Shown piece by piece: positions 61,855 to 64,000 of a stretch of DNA of 64,000 nt. The stretch covers positions 1 to 64,000 of the forward strand of contig QAMW01000027.1 of NCBI GenBank assembly GCA_003150235.1, in the 5' to 3' direction. Below the pieces are notes generated by a model that saw only the letters and a list, made by a program, of their open reading frames with translations, was not told the origin of the DNA and did no database searches. Each line of letters opens with the position of its first letter. The stretch's first letter is position 1. Source of the stretch: Bacteroidales bacterium (lineage in GTDB: Bacteria > Bacteroidota > Bacteroidia > Bacteroidales > Muribaculaceae). The position numbers and the translations under genes are program-made.

Positions 61855-62814
61855 ATGATGCTTGGAAAAGTAAAGGATCGCGCGCTTGCCGGTATTCCGG
61901 CTACTATAGAGGAAGCGCTTGAACTGAATGAGCGTTATTCTGCCGATGAACTTGCTGATGCCGCCGATGAGGTGCGGCGTCGGTGGTGTGGTGATGTCAT
62001 AGATACCTGCTCCATCGTGAATGCCCGTTCCGGCAGATGTTCTGAAGACTGTAAGTGGTGTGCTCAGTCACGCTGTCATCATACCGGAATAGATGAATAT
62101 GACTTTGTTGGTGAGCAAGAGGCGTTACGTGCCGCCCGTCTTAACTGTGATGCCGGGATAAAACGCTATTCGCTTGTCACGAGCGGCAGAAAGGTCGCCC
62201 CCGGCGATATCGATAAATTCTGCGATGTTTACAGGAAGGTCGCGGAGGCGACAGATCTGTATATGTGTGCCTCGATGGGGCTGCTCAACCGTAATGAATT
62301 ACAGGCGTTGTATGATGCCGGTGTGAAGCGTTACCATTGTAATCTTGAGACTTCATCCGACTATTTCCCGACTTTATGCAGTACCCACACTCATGCCGAC
62401 AAACTGAAGACAATCGCCCTGGCGCGTGAAGTGGGCATGGAGGTGTGCTGCGGTGGAATTATAGGAATGGGCGAAACATTGCGTCAGCGCTTGATGCTTG
62501 CCGAAGAGGCACGTGAGGCGGGTGCGGTGTCGATTCCCGTAAACATATTGAATCCCATAAAGGGCACTGCTCTTCAGGATGTGCCGCTCATAGGCGAGGA
62601 GGAGATTGTGCGCACAGTCGCGCTGTTCCGCTTTATCGCGCCGAAACTGACACTGCGTTTTGCCGGAGGCAGGATGCGCCTTTCTAAAAAGACAATGGCG
62701 AGGGTGCTTCGTGGTGGAATGAACGGGGCGCTCATGGGCGACATGCTCACCACTGTAGGTAATAGCGTAAATGAAGATAAAACTCTTTTCCGCGAATGTG
62801 GATATACGGAATAA
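61855..62814 (+). CDS. bioB: Biotin synthase
   Basis: Radical SAM enzyme inserting sulfur into dethiobiotin. 319 residues. 'NARSGRCSEDCKWCAQS' gives the CxxxCxxC cluster, 'YSLVTSGRK', 'YHCNLETSSDYFPTLCSTHTHADKL' (parts YHCNLETS, STHTH) and 'RFAGGRMRLSKKT' match BioB, including the arginine ligand of the 2Fe-2S cluster. ATG at 61855 or 61858. No other bio genes are in the window. The leader consists of a repeat element. Confidence 0.95.
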   Translation: MMLGKVKDRALAGIPATIEEALELNERYSADELADAADEVRRRWCGDVIDTCSIVNARSGRCSEDCKWCAQSRCHHTGIDEYDFVGEQEALRAARLNCDAGIKRYSLVTSGRKVAPGDIDKFCDVYRKVAEATDLYMCASMGLLNRNELQALYDAGVKRYHCNLETSSDYFPTLCSTHTHADKLKTIALAREVGMEVCCGGIIGMGETLRQRLMLAEEAREAGAVSIPVNILNPIKGTALQDVPLIGEEEIVRTVALFRFIAPKLTLRFAGGRMRLSKKTMARVLRGGMNGALMGDMLTTVGNSVNEDKTLFRECGYTE

Positions 62815-62839
62815 TACTTAACCAAAGATAAATATATCA

Positions 62840-64000
62840 ATGAAAAAGACAGTAATGATGGTGGCGGCTGCTCTTGCCGCATTTACCGTGTCAGCCCAGC
62901 AGGCATTATGGGATAAAGCTCCCGCAGTATCTCCAGAAGTTCATGGCGATAACACCGTGACTTTCCGCATTAATGCGCCTAAGGCTACGGATGTTAAAGT
63001 AACGGGCGATTTTCTGCCGACACGCAAGATTGACACTCCTTTCGGCACGTTTGACGCGCCGGGATACGCCGACCTTACACGCAATGCCGACGGTACATGG
63101 GAATACACTACAACCGCGCCGCTTGCTCCGGAACTTTACAGCTATACATTCATGGTCGACTCGTTGCGCATAAATGACCCTTCAAATGTATATCTGCTTC
63201 GCGACATATCATCGCTGTCTAATATTTTTATAATCGGAGGAGAACGCGCCGACCTGTACCGTGTTAACAAAGTGCCTCACGGGTCGGTGTCTAAAGTGTG
63301 GTATCATAACGATTCCCTTGACATGGACCGCCGTATGACAGTGTACACCCCTGCCGGTTACGAGAAGGGCGACAAGCGTTACCCGGTGCTTTATCTTTTG
63401 CATGGCATGGGTGGTGATGAAAATGCATGGAGCGAACTCGGCCGTGCTACACAGATTCTTGACAATCTTGTCGCGCAAGGGAAAGCCGAGCCGATGATTG
63501 TGGTGATGACCAACGGCAACATTTCACAGGAGGCTGCTCCCGGTGAAACCTCCGACGGGCTTCTTCAGCCGGTGGCACAGCGTCCGCGCACAATGGATGG
63601 CACTTTTGAGGCTACATTCCCTGAGGTGGTGAAGTTTGTCGATACGAATTATCGCACTATCCCGGAGAAAAGTTCCCGTGCTATCGCCGGACTCTCAATG
63701 GGCGGCTTTCACTCGCTGCATATTTCCAACGAATATCCCGACCTGTTTGACTACGTAGGGCTATTCTCGGCAAAGATAATGCCGGGTGAAAATGCCACCT
63801 CGGAGGTATATGCCGATTTCCCCGGAAAACTTGCAGGTCAGTTTGGAAAGCATCCGAAGCTGTTCTGGGTCGCTATCGGCGACAAGGATTTCCTTTATGA
63901 GGAAAACCAGAAACTTCGCGAAGTGCTTGACACCAACGGATACCCGTACACTTACTACGAATCGCCCGACGGTCACATCTGGAAAAACTGGCGCATCTAC
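62840..64000 (+). CDS. Secreted esterase with N-terminal E-set domain (partial)
   Basis: 387 codons seen, still open at the window edge. Signal peptide 'KKTVMMVAAALAAFTVSAQ', an N-terminal immunoglobulin-like (E-set/CBM48) domain ('NTVTFRINAPKATDVKVTGDF', shown in part), then an alpha/beta hydrolase of the feruloyl-esterase D group: 'YPVLYLLHGMGGDENAW', nucleophile 'GLSMGGFHS', Asp in 'IGDKDFLYEEN', and His in 'SPDGHIWKNW'. All three catalytic residues are inside the window and only a few residues should be missing. Likely removes acyl groups from plant polysaccharides. 25 bases after bioB, possibly co-transcribed. Confidence 0.9.
   Translation, partial: MKKTVMMVAAALAAFTVSAQQALWDKAPAVSPEVHGDNTVTFRINAPKATDVKVTGDFLPTRKIDTPFGTFDAPGYADLTRNADGTWEYTTTAPLAPELYSYTFMVDSLRINDPSNVYLLRDISSLSNIFIIGGERADLYRVNKVPHGSVSKVWYHNDSLDMDRRMTVYTPAGYEKGDKRYPVLYLLHGMGGDENAWSELGRATQILDNLVAQGKAEPMIVVMTNGNISQEAAPGETSDGLLQPVAQRPRTMDGTFEATFPEVVKFVDTNYRTIPEKSSRAIAGLSMGGFHSLHISNEYPDLFDYVGLFSAKIMPGENATSEVYADFPGKLAGQFGKHPKLFWVAIGDKDFLYEENQKLREVLDTNGYPYTYYESPDGHIWKNWRIY

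Overview
The window looks like a chromosome segment from a gut Bacteroidales bacterium, most probably of the Muribaculaceae type. This is inferred from gene content and signals, not from a database search. The signs are Bacteroidota -7/-33 promoters (TTTG-N19/20-TAnnTTTG), absence of Shine-Dalgarno sequences, SusC/BtuB-style outer-membrane proteins, lipoproteins with short lipoboxes followed by acidic residues, pyrophosphate-dependent phosphofructokinase, an Rnf complex led by an RseC-like protein, DUF4827/DUF4286/DUF4301/DUF1015 proteins, an SPFH-Arc pair, and a giant C10 peptidase with BspA-type leucine-rich repeats. It reads as mostly core chromosome with a few accessory patches; no rRNA, tRNA, CRISPR array, intact insertion sequence or prophage was seen.

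Layout. 72-750: HigBA-type toxin-antitoxin pair, minus strand. 815-3069: minus-strand operon glycosyltransferase, GYF/CD225 membrane protein, DUF4286, ruvC, with two TAATG overlaps. 3182-7316: dsbD-like reductase, SpoU rRNA methylase, radA. 7541-8300: two small envelope proteins meeting at a hairpin. 8397-11547: nrnA-like, DUF4827 lipoprotein, glmM. 11733-13385: PPi-phosphofructokinase. 13517-20718: a complete cobalamin scavenging operon (promoter, cobalamin riboswitch, BtuB-like receptor, BtuG-like propeller lipoprotein, BtuF, BtuC, BtuD, PduO-type adenosyltransferase). 20725-22509: ABC-F ATPase. 22842-23994: SPFH protein plus a GTG-started Arc repressor. 24158-24690: decayed gene remnants. 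24741-26540: RidA and a BrkB-like membrane protein. 26696-28457: Fur-like regulator and purA. 28535-35177: DUF1015, rseC, rnfBCDGEA. 35253-38321: DUF2807 protein, dusB, M16 peptidase. 38666-40325: two small outer-membrane barrels around a MITE-like element. 40417-42884: YbaK-like deacylase, aroC, a YhcC-type radical SAM protein. 42894-49623: thioredoxin, acetyltransferase, DUF4301, TPR protein, NDH-2. 49628-55335: NtrB/NtrC-type two-component pair divergent from an ABC exporter. 55342-61575: small membrane protein and the 1883-residue C10 peptidase. 61855-64000: bioB and a secreted esterase cut by the window end.

How it works together. The cobalamin operon takes B12 from the surface (BtuB/BtuG) through the periplasm (BtuF) and inner membrane (BtuCD) to the adenosylated cofactor, under riboswitch control. 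Rnf couples ferredoxin and NAD to an ion gradient, and NDH-2 offers a non-pumping NADH route. The DsbD-like protein and exported thioredoxin carry reducing power to the periplasm.

The most unusual signal is a family of three intergenic elements (22519-22712, 43362-43582, 61673-61842). Each is about 170-220 bp, has GGTTA-rich heptads on one side, complementary TAACC-rich heptads on the other, and short terminal palindromes. Each ends 9-12 bases before the start codon of a gene (ABC-F ATPase, thioredoxin, bioB). I do not recognise them as a named family.
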